Assembly: GCA_050951845.1 (NCBI GenBank)
Contig: JBMNJV010000006.1
Location: 248,001 to 312,000 of the forward strand
Reading direction: 5' to 3'
DNA from: UBA5436 sp050951845
GTDB taxonomy: Bacteria > Bacillota > Clostridia > Saccharofermentanales > DTU023
DNA: 64,000 nucleotides
Part shown: one piece after another, positions 8,405 to 17,561 of the stretch
How the letters are laid out: every line of letters begins with the position of its first letter
Position numbering within the stretch: position 1 is the stretch's first letter
The notes under the pieces: generated by a model
Told to the model about the DNA's origin: nothing
Database searches by the model: none
The model's input: only the letters and a program-made list of their open reading frames with translations
Program-made: the position numbers and the translations under genes

Positions 8405-8446
8405 ATTTTATTGTAGGAATAGTATGTGTAGCATAAGGGGTTGCTC

Positions 8447-9988
8447 ATGAAATCAAATAATAAAACCATCAAATTTTTACCGTTAATAGTATTGATCCTT
8501 ACTGTTGTAGTCTTGATTGTGGTTATTGAAGTCCCGAATATTTTCAGCAAAACAAAATCCAAAGATAATTTATTAGGCGCGGCATTAATCAAGGAAAATG
8601 CATTGATTTCAGGAAAATCATCAAACGATAAGGTTTCATCCGACCCTTCAAATAAAACTGCTAATCAAAATTCAGGTAATAACTCTTCTGCCGGTGAACA
8701 AGTTGAGCAACCGGATTCAAATAATCCTGCCGCAAATATTTCTTCGGAAGAGTCGCAAAATTCATCTTCCGATTCAGCTTTAAATAGTCCCGGGGTTCAG
8801 CAAGATTCATCCGAGACAGCAATCAAATCTGAAAATATCAATTTAGATGAAATCGAAACTATGATAAAAATGTACGATTATGATCGTGCTTTGAAGTTAT
8901 TAGAAAAATATCCCGACCAAAATGATGAACGTGTTGTCGGTCTTAATTTAGATATTAAAAACGGAAAAAATAATGCTGTTTTAAAAAATCCTTTGGAAAA
9001 TATGCATATTTTCTTTCATTCACTAATATATGATACTGCTAAAGCATTTGACGATGATTATAAATCAGGCGGTTATAATCAATTTATGACTACCTGTCTT
9101 GAATTTGATCGTATTTTGGAACAACTATATGAAAGAGATTACGTGTTGGTTGCCATGCATGATCTGGCAAAACTCGAAACTGATGAAAATGGAAATCAAG
9201 TCATGGTGCCGGGCGAAATTTATTTGCCGGAAAACAAAAAACTGTTAGTACTTTCGGTTGATGATGTAAATTATTATGAATATATGGCAGAGGACGGTTT
9301 TGCCAATAAATTGGTCCTGGATCAAAACGGCAATGTAACCTGTTCCATGATTAATGACCAGGGTATGACCGTACTTGGTGATTATGATGTTGTGCCGATT
9401 TTAGATAAATTCATTGAAAATCATCCGGATTTTTCTTATCGCGGAGCAAAAGGAATTCTCGCTTTGACCGGCTATGAAGGTGCTCTCGGTTACAGAACCG
9501 ATGAATCATATAGAGATCTCAATCCAAACTACGATGCCGATATTGCTGAAGCAAAAAAAGTCGCTCAAGCTTTGCGAGATACCGGCTGGGAGTTCGCCAG
9601 TCATTCCTGGGGTCATTTAGATATGAATACCATCACCTTTGAAAGTTTCCAGCAAGATGCCGATCTTTGGGAGAAAAATGTATTACCGATTATCGGTGAA
9701 ACCGATATTATGATTTATCCTTTCGGCTCTCCGTTCTCTTGGTCAATCGAGGATTATAATTATGACAATCAGCGATTTGCCTATTTGAAACAAAAAGGTT
9801 TTGATTATTTCTGTACGGTAGACGGTTCGAAAAATTACACAACATCAATTAAAGATGACTTTTTGCTGCAAGGCAGAAGAAATTTAGACGGTTATCGGAT
9901 GTATTACAATCCGGAATTACTTGATGATTTGATTGATACGGATTATGTACTTGACGAAACCAGGCCCTTACCGGTACCGCCGCTTTAA
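8447..9988 (+). CDS. Membrane-anchored polysaccharide deacetylase-like protein
   Basis: The protein has an N-terminal membrane anchor (about 9-29), a Ser/Asn/Gln-rich linker (about 50-130), a short helical segment and a C-terminal NodB-like domain (about 235-510). Visible NodB motifs are LSVDDV (metal-binding Asp pair) and SHSWGHLD (SHxxxH type), with IYPFGSPF later. It probably acts outside the cell on N- or O-acetyl groups of wall glycan or another polysaccharide. The ATG at 8447 follows AAGGGG by 7 nt, better placed than the TTG two codons upstream. It is one of three plus-strand genes and runs into tandem repeats at its 3' end. Confidence 0.82.
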   Translation: MKSNNKTIKFLPLIVLILTVVVLIVVIEVPNIFSKTKSKDNLLGAALIKENALISGKSSNDKVSSDPSNKTANQNSGNNSSAGEQVEQPDSNNPAANISSEESQNSSSDSALNSPGVQQDSSETAIKSENINLDEIETMIKMYDYDRALKLLEKYPDQNDERVVGLNLDIKNGKNNAVLKNPLENMHIFFHSLIYDTAKAFDDDYKSGGYNQFMTTCLEFDRILEQLYERDYVLVAMHDLAKLETDENGNQVMVPGEIYLPENKKLLVLSVDDVNYYEYMAEDGFANKLVLDQNGNVTCSMINDQGMTVLGDYDVVPILDKFIENHPDFSYRGAKGILALTGYEGALGYRTDESYRDLNPNYDADIAEAKKVAQALRDTGWEFASHSWGHLDMNTITFESFQQDADLWEKNVLPIIGETDIMIYPFGSPFSWSIEDYNYDNQRFAYLKQKGFDYFCTVDGSKNYTTSIKDDFLLQGRRNLDGYRMYYNPELLDDLIDTDYVLDETRPLPVPPL

Positions 9989-10000
9989 ATCCAGCAATGA

Positions 10001-10160
10001 AAGCCGAAAGCTTAAACCGAAGTTCCCGATAAGAAAGCCGAAAGCTTAAACCGAAGTCTCGATAAGAAAGCCGAAAGCTTAAACCGAAGTCTCGATAAGA
10101 AAGCCGAAAGCTTAAACCGAAGTCTCGATAAGAAAGCCGAAAGCTTAAAAAGAAGTTCCA
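10001..10160. repeat. 33-bp tandem repeat, five copies
   Basis: A unit beginning AAGCCGAAAGCTTAAACCGA starts at 10001, 10035, 10068, 10101 and 10134, a period of 33-34 bp with few changes. Each unit contains AAGC-CGAAA-GCTT, a small hairpin. The array starts 12 bp after the deacetylase stop codon in a convergent gene junction. Confidence 0.95.
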
Positions 10161-10250
10161 AGAAGCCCTGAAATCCTGAGAAGCACTGAAATATCCTGAG
10201 AAGCCCTGAAATCCTGAGAAGCCCTGAGATATCCTGAAAAATCCTGAAAT
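10161..10250. repeat. Tandem repeat of about 20 bp (GAAGCCCTGAAATCCTGA family)
   Basis: Directly after the 33-bp array, variants of GAAGCCCTGAAATCCTGA recur about four times with spacing near 20-22 bp, some with an extra AT. It is imperfect and decays towards 10250. No gene is seen. Confidence 0.8.
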
Positions 10251-10295
10251 CTAAACAAAATAATTCGAAATTTTAATTAACAAAGCCAGAATGGC

Positions 10296-10386
10296 TATTC
10301 TCTGTTCTCTATTCTCTATTCTCTATCCTCTATTCTCTATTCTCTATCCTCTATTCTCTGTTCTCTATTCTCTGTTCTCTGTTCTA
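10296..10386. repeat. Heptanucleotide microsatellite
   Basis: About twelve copies of a 7-bp unit (ATTCTCT/GTTCTCT/ATCCTCT variants) run without interruption up to the 3' end of the histone-deacetylase-like gene. The stop codon of that gene (TAG, 10386-10384 on the minus strand) falls at the edge of the repeat. Such short repeats can change copy number by slippage. Confidence 0.93.
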
Positions 10387-11688
10387 TTTCGCAAGATAAC
10401 GGTCATTAACTCTATCCTGTAAATATACGTTAGTTAAGCCGGAACCGGATTTTTCATACATTTCGTATCCCTCACCCTGACATTTCGAACAAGCATCGCG
10501 GGGAATGGTGATACCTTTGATTTTCGAACCTCTATCGGATCTTGAATCGATATAATTCAGTCCCGAACAATCCGGGCAAACTTTGAAATTCTGAGTTTGA
10601 TATTCCATAATGCCGTCCGTATCATAAAAGATGTTCCTCTTTCTTTGAACCAGTTTTTGTTTGCCGTATTCTTTGAAAGCCAAAACTTCACGCTGTTGCC
10701 ATCTTTGACAGACTGTATCCGAAAGTTCTTTAATATACTCCGTAATTCGCGGATCTTGTCGCAAGCGGATCGGATCATAATCCGGCTCTTTGACACCGGA
10801 ATAATCCAGTCCTGCCATTGCCAGAATAATACCTGTATTTACATAAGGCAAAGCACTTTCTATGGAATAACCACCCTCAAGTATTGCTACATCCGGATTA
10901 AGTTTTTCATTTAATATTGCATAACCTCGGGCAGTAAAATTCATATTGGTAATCGGGTCGGAATAATGATTGTCCTGGCCGGCAGAATTAACAATTAAGT
11001 CCGGTTTGTACTCTGCCAATATTGGCATGATTACATGTTCCAGCACATAAAGATAACCCTCTTCACCTGTTTTCGGCGGTAAAGGAATATTGATATTATA
11101 GCCATAAGCACCAGGTCCGCCGGCATCACCAATAAAACCGGTACCCGGATATAGAGTTCTGCCATCCTGATGGAAAGAAATAAACAGAGTGTCCGGATCA
11201 TTCCAATAAATATCCTCCGTACCATCACCGTGATGACAATCCGTATCTATAACCGCAACCCGCAAATCACCATATTTTGCCCGCATTGCTTCTAAGCCTA
11301 CTGCCTCTATGTTACCGACACAAAAACCGCGGTCACCGTGTACTACCCGCTGAGCATGATGACCAGGCGGTCTGACCAGAGCAAATGACTTCTCCGTTCT
11401 GCCGGAAAACACCAAATCAAATGCTTCGATTGCACCTCCCATGCTGACCATGTGGGATTTGGAAAATCTGGTCTTGACATTAGGTACTGCAAAATGAACT
11501 CGTTTAACGTCCTGTTCTGTTGCAGGAACAGGATTGTAAAATTCGATACCCGCAATATCTTGAATTCCTTCTTCAAATAATTGATCCTGGGTATATAAAA
11601 GTCGTTCTTCTCTTTCCGGATGACTCGGAGAAATTGCCCAGTCAAAAGCCGGAAAGAAAACTAAACCCAATTTATTCTTTGCTTGCAT
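10384..11688 (-). CDS. Histone deacetylase family (AcuC/HdaH-like) protein with C-terminal zinc ribbon
   Basis: The N-terminal ~340 residues are a class I/II-type deacetylase fold with RPPGHHA, DTDCHHGDGTEDIYW, SFHQDGRTLYPGTG and the late NSAGQDNH and EGGYS motifs that build the zinc site and active site. Bacterial relatives deacetylate acetyl-lysine, acetylpolyamines or small amides. After residue ~365 a separate domain has two Cys pairs (CPDC and CSKC), a predicted zinc ribbon not typical of AcuC. AGGAG precedes the ATG by 6 nt. It stands alone, convergent with the polysaccharide deacetylase. Substrate cannot be assigned. Confidence 0.88.
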   Translation of the reverse strand: MQAKNKLGLVFFPAFDWAISPSHPEREERLLYTQDQLFEEGIQDIAGIEFYNPVPATEQDVKRVHFAVPNVKTRFSKSHMVSMGGAIEAFDLVFSGRTEKSFALVRPPGHHAQRVVHGDRGFCVGNIEAVGLEAMRAKYGDLRVAVIDTDCHHGDGTEDIYWNDPDTLFISFHQDGRTLYPGTGFIGDAGGPGAYGYNINIPLPPKTGEEGYLYVLEHVIMPILAEYKPDLIVNSAGQDNHYSDPITNMNFTARGYAILNEKLNPDVAILEGGYSIESALPYVNTGIILAMAGLDYSGVKEPDYDPIRLRQDPRITEYIKELSDTVCQRWQQREVLAFKEYGKQKLVQRKRNIFYDTDGIMEYQTQNFKVCPDCSGLNYIDSRSDRGSKIKGITIPRDACSKCQGEGYEMYEKSGSGLTNVYLQDRVNDRYLAK

Positions 11689-11738
11689 AATTTACTCCTG
11701 TATTCTAGATTTTCAGACAGTCCTATGTCGGAGTCCGA

Positions 11739-11896
11739 TGTCAAAAAAGCCGGTGCTGTGAATCACAATTCTATCAAAATCCACAGGAGCGTAATTTTTG
11801 ACACATTAGGCTCTGGTTTTGACGGTCCGGTGCCAAAAAAGCCGGTGCTGTGAATCACAATTCTATCAAAATCCACAGGACCGCAATTTTTGACAC
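11739..11896. repeat. Two copies of a 66-bp dispersed repeat, 92-bp period
   Basis: Copies at 11739-11804 and 11831-11896 share TG[T/C]CAAAAAAGCCGGTGCTG, a central block with CCACAGGA, and the end AATTTTTGACAC. The ends are near-inverted (GTGYCAAAAA versus TTTTTGACAC). Start-to-start distance is 92 bp. Related 56-bp copies occur near 43 kb, where the 10-bp block around TTCTATCAAA is absent. Confidence 0.9.
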
Positions 11897-11949
11897 ATTA
11901 GGCTCTGGTTTTGACACATTAGGCACGTTTTTCGGATAACCCGCTTCAC

Positions 11950-12050
11950 TGACGGTCCGGTCCTTCAGGCAATCCGGTTCACAGACAATCCGGTCCTTCA
12001 GGCAATCCAGTTCACAGGTAATCCGGTCCTTCAGACAATCCGTATATTAA
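11950..12050. repeat. 33-bp tandem repeat, three copies
   Basis: CCGGTCCTTCAG begins at 11957, 11990 and 12023, each followed by a CAATCC(G/A)GTTCACAG-type block. The 33-bp period equals that of the 10.0 kb array, but the sequence differs. With the preceding 92-bp repeats it fills the 401-bp gap before the hydantoinase-like gene; no ORF is supported in the gap. Confidence 0.88.
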
Positions 12051-12089
12051 AATTGAAAGCCTCTTTGAGCTAATCCTTTAACTCAGTTT

Positions 12090-13892
12090 TTATTCTTGTT
12101 CTATTGTACAACTCAAACCGGGTTTAATCTGAGCTTTAATCCGAATGTTCTTGCCACTGCTATAGCCGTCCACCATGTTAAAACTTGACTCTTCAACAAT
12201 TTCAGTCTCTAATTTTGAATCACTCAGTTCCTTTGCTGCTCGTTTCAAACATTGCAAAACATATTTTCGTCCCTCGTCCAGCGAATAACGGGAACCGATC
12301 TTTTCATAAATATTTAATTCAGGAATTATCAATATTTTACGTTGGGTATCTGCCAGCAAATTTAATTCCATTGTTGGCTGAGCAAGTGCCGCTCCGATCG
12401 CATTGGCAACTTGAAATTGTTCAGGTAACAAGACATCAAGTTTAAAGGCTTGCTCCAGATATCCTGCCATGATCTTCGCAGGACCCCCGATTACTTTTAC
12501 TTCAGCCGGTTTAATCTGCCGATCTGCTAAAATTTCACGCACCGTATAAACCGGTTGACTATTAAGCTGTAAGAGCAAGCAATCAACCTGATTCTTAATT
12601 GTATGAGCAGCTTTCTTTAATACGAGCTCCGCAAAATCTTCTGCCGATAATTCCAATTGTTCCGCCATTTCTGTTATGCCTTGTCTTGCCCGCATTATCT
12701 GTTCAGCGGAAAGATGATTGAAATCTAATTTATGCAATACAGACATGGCATCAGTCAAAGTCGGTACCGACCCGCCAAACAATAGCGGAGCACCCTTGCG
12801 TTCCGGACCGATTTTAATTCCGGCAGCAAGGTCATCATGCGCTGAATAATTTTCTGAAGATGAACAAAATGCATTATCCTTATCCGACAAATCTTCAGTC
12901 CACAAACCGGCTGCATTATTCAATGATTTTTCTATCGATAAACAACTGTCACCGCCTAAACCGATTGAAACACTGTATATCGCTCGGACCAAAGTTTTAT
13001 GTTGACCTATTGTGATACCGGCCGGTTCAAAAACCGGTACCCCGTCTACTAAAAAGAATATATCTGTGGTTGTACCGCCAATATCTAAAAGAACACTATC
13101 CACACGATTATCAAACAAGGCATTCATTCCCATAAAACTGGCAGCCGGTCCTGAAAGAATCGTTTCTACCGGACGAGCAATTGCATCAGCAAGTGGTATT
13201 GTACCACCATCAGCTTTCAGAATATAAATAGGAGCTGAGATTTCTGCTTCACGCAAGGCAGCTGTAATATTATTGGCAAATTCTTGAAAAATGTTATGAA
13301 CTGCGGAATTTAAAAATGCCGTGTTAACTCTTCGCGGAAAATTCAGCCTGCCTGATAAAGTATGTCCTTGGGTTATCTGATAATAGTCAGCAGAAAAATA
13401 TTTTGCTAAAGCCTCTTCATGTTCAGGATTTCGAGTTGAAAATTTTGTCACCACAGCTAAATTTTTCTGATGTGGCGTACTTGAATCTTGTTTCGATTTT
13501 TCAGACGAATTTAATTCTTTTTTCAAGGACGCTAATTGCTGATAATCCAAATCCTTAACCATTTTTCCGCGATGATCCACATAACCGTCAATATAATTGA
13601 CTTTAGACGCAATTTCCGGAAATTCAAAATTAATTCCCGGACCTTTTTGTAAAATTAAATCGACCGCTGTTGTTTTATTTTCCACAATGGCATTAGTTGA
13701 AATCGTTGTACTTAAATTCACCCGAGATATTTGAGCTTTATCCAAATCTGAAATCAAATCATAAATCGCATTGAGAATAGTCCGATAAAGGTCTGTTCTA
13801 TCTACCGGATGTTTAATCGACTTAATAATTTTATTATCTTTGACAGCTACACCGTCAATATGTGTGCCGCCCATGTCAATTCCGATCAGCAA
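12090..13892 (-). CDS. Hydantoinase/oxoprolinase-like ASKHA-fold protein
   Basis: The N-terminus LIGIDMGGTHIDGVAV is the phosphate-binding start typical of HyuA/oxoprolinase ATP-dependent ring-opening enzymes. The second signature follows as LLDIGGTTTDIF (about 270), and later GGPAKIM. At 600 residues it is a single-subunit form without a HyuB partner nearby. TTG is the likely start because GGAGG lies 6 nt upstream and no ATG is better placed. It begins 10 bp after the stop of the AmmeMemoRadiSam radical SAM gene, so they are probably co-transcribed. Family is firm; substrate (hydantoin, 5-oxoproline, methylhydantoin or other) is unknown. Confidence 0.83.
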   Translation of the reverse strand: MLIGIDMGGTHIDGVAVKDNKIIKSIKHPVDRTDLYRTILNAIYDLISDLDKAQISRVNLSTTISTNAIVENKTTAVDLILQKGPGINFEFPEIASKVNYIDGYVDHRGKMVKDLDYQQLASLKKELNSSEKSKQDSSTPHQKNLAVVTKFSTRNPEHEEALAKYFSADYYQITQGHTLSGRLNFPRRVNTAFLNSAVHNIFQEFANNITAALREAEISAPIYILKADGGTIPLADAIARPVETILSGPAASFMGMNALFDNRVDSVLLDIGGTTTDIFFLVDGVPVFEPAGITIGQHKTLVRAIYSVSIGLGGDSCLSIEKSLNNAAGLWTEDLSDKDNAFCSSSENYSAHDDLAAGIKIGPERKGAPLLFGGSVPTLTDAMSVLHKLDFNHLSAEQIMRARQGITEMAEQLELSAEDFAELVLKKAAHTIKNQVDCLLLQLNSQPVYTVREILADRQIKPAEVKVIGGPAKIMAGYLEQAFKLDVLLPEQFQVANAIGAALAQPTMELNLLADTQRKILIIPELNIYEKIGSRYSLDEGRKYVLQCLKRAAKELSDSKLETEIVEESSFNMVDGYSSGKNIRIKAQIKPGLSCTIEQE

Positions 13893-13902
13893 ATTACACC
13901 TC

Positions 13903-14733
13903 CTACATATTACCCAAGCTGACTCGATTCAAATATTGTTCGGCAATTTGTTTCAATTCTCTGATTATATTTTTGTCCGTTGCCGGTTCAGTATATTTAT
14001 AACAAGGAAAATACCTGCTTAAATGTAACGGAATATCCGGGTTGAGAGAAGCCAAATATTTAGCCTGCGCTCTCATTTCATCCCGGTCATCTGAAATTCC
14101 GGGAACAACCAAGGTCGTGATTTCAACATGGGCCACAGCTTGTGTCAGCTCAATAGTTTTCAGTACAGTATTCAGATCACCGCCCAGTTTGCGATAACCT
14201 GTTTCGGAAAAACTTTTCAAATCGATATTCCAAGCCGAAACATAAGGTAACAGTTGTTTGAGATACGGTTCATTTATTTGTCCGTTGCTGACAATTACAA
14301 TTTCCAAATCTTCAGTTTGAGCAGATTTAGCCGTATCTAAAATAAAATCAAAAGCAATCAACGGTTCATTATAGGTAAAAGCAATCCCTATATTGCCCCT
14401 TGTTTTTTCTGCCTGCGCCAATTCAATTAATTGTCCCGGAGTAATATCCTTAATTCGCACCTCTTCTCTTTTACGCGTTGCTATACTGTAATTTTGACAA
14501 AAAGGACATGCCATATTACAGCCAAAACTTCCGACCGACAAAATCATACTGCCGGGATGAAAATATGCCAGAGGTTTCTTCTCAATCGGATCCAGTGCCA
14601 ATGCTGTGATTTTGCCATAATTTAAAGAAATAATCTGACCCGACTTCGCCTGCCGCGCACCACAAAACCCGATTTGGCCTTCACTTAATTTGCAATAATG
14701 CGGACATAGCTGGCAGGTCACCTGTTTATTCAT
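13903..14733 (-). CDS. amrS: AmmeMemoRadiSam system radical SAM enzyme
   Basis: The 276-residue protein has the radical SAM cluster motif CNMACPFC (CxxxCxxC, near residue 77) and a preceding Cys-rich segment (CQLCPHYCKLSEGQIGFC) as in pyruvate-formate-lyase-activating-enzyme relatives of this subfamily. A conserved AFTYNEPLI stretch follows. The start at 14733 is preferred over the longer frame because GAGG lies upstream and the Cys-rich motif begins at once. It overlaps the upstream Memo-AMMECR1 fusion by 8 bp. Co-occurrence of Memo, AMMECR1 and this radical SAM protein defines the AmmeMemoRadiSam system; its reaction is not securely known to me. Confidence 0.88.
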   Translation of the reverse strand: MNKQVTCQLCPHYCKLSEGQIGFCGARQAKSGQIISLNYGKITALALDPIEKKPLAYFHPGSMILSVGSFGCNMACPFCQNYSIATRKREEVRIKDITPGQLIELAQAEKTRGNIGIAFTYNEPLIAFDFILDTAKSAQTEDLEIVIVSNGQINEPYLKQLLPYVSAWNIDLKSFSETGYRKLGGDLNTVLKTIELTQAVAHVEITTLVVPGISDDRDEMRAQAKYLASLNPDIPLHLSRYFPCYKYTEPATDKNIIRELKQIAEQYLNRVSLGNM

Positions 14734-16141
14734 ATCGGATAACCTCAAAACGCTCCAATTGATATTTCTCATCTGTTCCGATACCGGCTTTTTGTCTGGC
14801 TATCGCAACTTGCTCTTCCGCAGTGTCAACACCCTCCAGATCCGGCAGTAAAACTCCGCGTCTTGAACCCAGGCTGACTATTACACCATAACGCTTCGGA
14901 TCCAATTCGCTGATATCATTAATTTTTTCAGCCGGTGAAAGTACATCAACACTGATTTCGAGATCTTGTAATTCATTAACTCGCACCGGAGAAAATCTCG
15001 GGTCTCCTGTTGCAGCAGAAATTGCATTCTGTTGTATTTCTGCAGCAAGCGAATCCTGATACGGTTCTAAAGTCCCGATACAACCCCGTAAACGTCCGTT
15101 TTTATGCAATGATACGAAAGTCGCTGCACGTTTTTCTGTCATTTCTGCCGGTAAATCATCAAATAAATCGGGACGGACACCCTTGGTAATGTATTCTTCA
15201 ATTGTATAACGCGCTAAAGCTACATAAGGATTTTCAACATAAGAATTTTCTGTCAGAACTGAATGTGATTCAGCTTGTTTTGGTTTGTCTGAAATCAAAT
15301 CGAGAAATCTGCGTTGAGAGTTATTATTCAGCGGTTCAAAACTTAAAACAGCATAACCCACACCGAAAGTTCCTTGATATGAGAAAAGTTCAGCCTCAAC
15401 ATTTTTTCCGTCAAATGTTCCCGCCATAATCTGAAAAGACGGTAATCCGCATTGGGCCGCCGGTTTAGTTAAACTTTTCGGCATAGTTAATAATTCATCA
15501 AATGCAGCTCTGCTTAATATGTCGGTTACAGCTTGATCGAATTTTGGACCTTCCGGTTTGAATCCATATGGTCCATCATGTTTCAGTACGTGAGATAAAT
15601 CTCCCGATGCAATAAAAACAGCCCGTCGTTTTAATTCTTCAGCAGATTCAGCAATTATTTGCCCCAGTCCGTAATGTACTTCACCGGAAAAACCGGATAA
15701 TCCTACACGTAAGAATTTAAATTCTTTATATTGACTACAAATAAAGCGTAACGGAACCAGACTGCCATGATCCAATTTATTATCTCGGGCATCGCCAAAC
15801 ATCGGAATATTCTTACGGTCAGCTTTTTCCAAAATTAATTCTGCTAATTCCAAATCATTATTCAGTGTTTCACTTACGGCAGGAAATCCGAAACTACCCA
15901 TATCACCCTGATCAATCTCCGAAAAAGACAGAAAAAATGCATCGCGGTAGAGCGGTGCATGTGGTGAGGACAGTATAATTGTATCAGGAGCCAGCACAGC
16001 AATTTCTTGAGCCACTCGTTTCAAAGCAATTGTTGTGGCTTCAATTTCAGATTCTTCGCCCCTGCCGATTTCAGGCAAAACAATGGGTGGATGAGGCACA
16101 GCATATGCTTTTAAAATTCCAAAGTTTGACCTCTCAGTCAT
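14726..16141 (-). CDS. AmmeMemoRadiSam fusion protein: Memo (B) plus AMMECR1 (A) domains
   Basis: The 471-residue protein is two families joined. Residues ~12-270 are a Memo/LigB-type class III dioxygenase-like domain (AVPHPPIVLPEIGRG, SSPHAPLYRD, ASGDLSHVLKHDGPYG). Residues ~300-470 are an AMMECR1 domain (ATFVSLHKNGRLRGCIGTL, the strongly conserved LRGCIGT core). In many genomes these are separate genes. AAGGAGG precedes the ATG by 6 nt. It is translationally coupled to the radical SAM gene. Metal-binding histidines of Memo proteins appear present (PHPP, PHAP, SHVLKH); whether the domain is catalytic is unsettled. Confidence 0.9.
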   Translation of the reverse strand: MTERSNFGILKAYAVPHPPIVLPEIGRGEESEIEATTIALKRVAQEIAVLAPDTIILSSPHAPLYRDAFFLSFSEIDQGDMGSFGFPAVSETLNNDLELAELILEKADRKNIPMFGDARDNKLDHGSLVPLRFICSQYKEFKFLRVGLSGFSGEVHYGLGQIIAESAEELKRRAVFIASGDLSHVLKHDGPYGFKPEGPKFDQAVTDILSRAAFDELLTMPKSLTKPAAQCGLPSFQIMAGTFDGKNVEAELFSYQGTFGVGYAVLSFEPLNNNSQRRFLDLISDKPKQAESHSVLTENSYVENPYVALARYTIEEYITKGVRPDLFDDLPAEMTEKRAATFVSLHKNGRLRGCIGTLEPYQDSLAAEIQQNAISAATGDPRFSPVRVNELQDLEISVDVLSPAEKINDISELDPKRYGVIVSLGSRRGVLLPDLEGVDTAEEQVAIARQKAGIGTDEKYQLERFEVIRYE

Positions 16142-16156
16142 CGGTACCTCCTTAAA

Positions 16157-16612
16157 TCAAGATATAGTCCAGACTAATTCCGCTTGTATAGGTTCAAGAC
16201 TGATAACTTCAAAACACGCCATATCACCGGAGCTGTATGGAACAGAATTTCCGCTTAAATATCCTGACCAATAACTGAGGCTGGGTTGATGTCCTATTAT
16301 AATCAAAGTTGTGGCAGAATCTAACAATTCAAGTTTTGGAAACAGGTCTTCAAAATCACCAAAATATATTGACTGTTCAACATCCCTTACAGGGCTGGCT
16401 TGCAGGTTTTCTACAATAATATCTGCCGATTCCTGAGCTCTAATCGCAGGACTGGACCAAATAACGACGTTTTCCTCACCGTCAAGTTTTTCCGCCAAGG
16501 CTTGCACCTTCGGTTCAAACTCTCTGATACCTTCAGGTGTCAGCTTCCGTTCACGGTCGGTTTTACCATATGCATGTTCAGCTTTTGCATGTCTTACCAA
16601 AATTATCTTCAT
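16157..16612 (-). CDS. sixA: SixA-type phosphohistidine phosphatase
   Basis: The 151-residue protein starts KIILVRHAKAEHAYG, the RHG motif of the histidine phosphatase superfamily, and has the second catalytic His in IIGHQPSLSYW. Small size and order match SixA, which removes phosphate from phosphohistidine in phosphotransfer proteins. It lies 15 bp upstream of the Memo-AMMECR1 gene, so it probably heads that operon. No phosphorelay target is obvious in the window except possibly the HPr-like protein at 47.7 kb, which lacks an evident His. Confidence 0.85.
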   Translation of the reverse strand: MKIILVRHAKAEHAYGKTDRERKLTPEGIREFEPKVQALAEKLDGEENVVIWSSPAIRAQESADIIVENLQASPVRDVEQSIYFGDFEDLFPKLELLDSATTLIIIGHQPSLSYWSGYLSGNSVPYSSGDMACFEVISLEPIQAELVWTIS

Positions 16613-16672
16613 AATTACTACTTTAGCCTCCTGTTTTTTACTTTTATCTTATTTGTTCCGTATATAATTCCA

Positions 16673-17515
16673 TTAGTCATTAACAATAGCAGCAAATCCG
16701 ACTCTTAAATCATAATTTTCTGTTTCATAAAAATGCAAACGACCATCAATCCATCCGGTTTGCATGGTTATCATTACTCTTGGCACACCATCTTTGATCG
16801 TAAATAAATACACATGTTTATCCGCATAGGCCGGTTGAGTTGCCGCATCAGAATAGATTGCAACCAAAGCATATTCACCCGGATCATTCACTCCGTTATG
16901 CGACCATTCCAGTGTAATCGTTTCACCGAGATAGGCAATATCCCAAATTCTATAATCGCCCATTACATCATCCGGAACCCTTAAACCGTAAAGATCGACA
17001 CTGTTACCTTGCCAATATTGATAATATTTTTGATTCATCCAAGAACCCCAAGTTACCATAAAACTGGCTAACTCTGCAGCTTTGTCCTGATTCCAATACT
17101 CTACTGCCGGCGCAGTGGTTGTCGGTATTGTAGTAGGGGCAGTTGTCGGTGCCGGCGTTGTTGTCGGCGTTGTTGTCGGCGTTGTTGTCGGTGCCGGCGT
17201 TGTTGTCGGCGTTGTTGTCGGCGTTGTTGTCGGTGCCGGCGTTGTTGTCGGCAAAGTCTGTATTGCCGGTGTGGACTTTTCTGTTAATTGATCGGTTTCA
17301 TTCTGATTTGACAGATCAGAGCCTGTATTAAAATGTAATACTGATCCCGAACCTGTTTCAAGATTATCTGTAGTTTTACCGTCTTGTTTGGTTTTTGAAG
17401 ATTGTTCCAAAGCCTGCTCAATCTTTTTTAGTTCACCTGCTACTTTGTCAACCTTAGAACAACCGGTAAATATCAAACTTAGCAAAATAATACATATTAT
17501 GAGAATTCTTTTCAT
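16673..17515 (-). CDS. Lipoprotein with Thr/Pro repeats and a DUF4767-like C-terminal domain
   Basis: The signal peptide ends in the lipobox IFTGC (Cys about 19), so it should be lipid-anchored outside the membrane. A Gln/Thr-rich linker leads into TTPA/TTPT repeats (about 95-135; 12- and 36-bp units, about 17107-17255). The last ~130 residues form a globular domain (AELASFMVTWGSWMNQKYYQ, VDLYGL, LEWSHNGV) that resembles DUF4767 domains of Firmicutes lipoproteins; that match is from memory and moderate. It is separated from sixA by 60 bp. Function unknown. Confidence 0.72.
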   Translation of the reverse strand: MKRILIICIILLSLIFTGCSKVDKVAGELKKIEQALEQSSKTKQDGKTTDNLETGSGSVLHFNTGSDLSNQNETDQLTEKSTPAIQTLPTTTPAPTTTPTTTPTTTPAPTTTPTTTPTTTPAPTTAPTTIPTTTAPAVEYWNQDKAAELASFMVTWGSWMNQKYYQYWQGNSVDLYGLRVPDDVMGDYRIWDIAYLGETITLEWSHNGVNDPGEYALVAIYSDAATQPAYADKHVYLFTIKDGVPRVMITMQTGWIDGRLHFYETENYDLRVGFAAIVND

Positions 17516-17561
17516 GGTAGCACCTCACATTCAATCATATTCTACCATGAAGTTAATTAGA

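Noticed and set aside
10001..10160. 33-bp array considered as a CRISPR
   Set aside because: Units are directly adjacent with no unique spacers.
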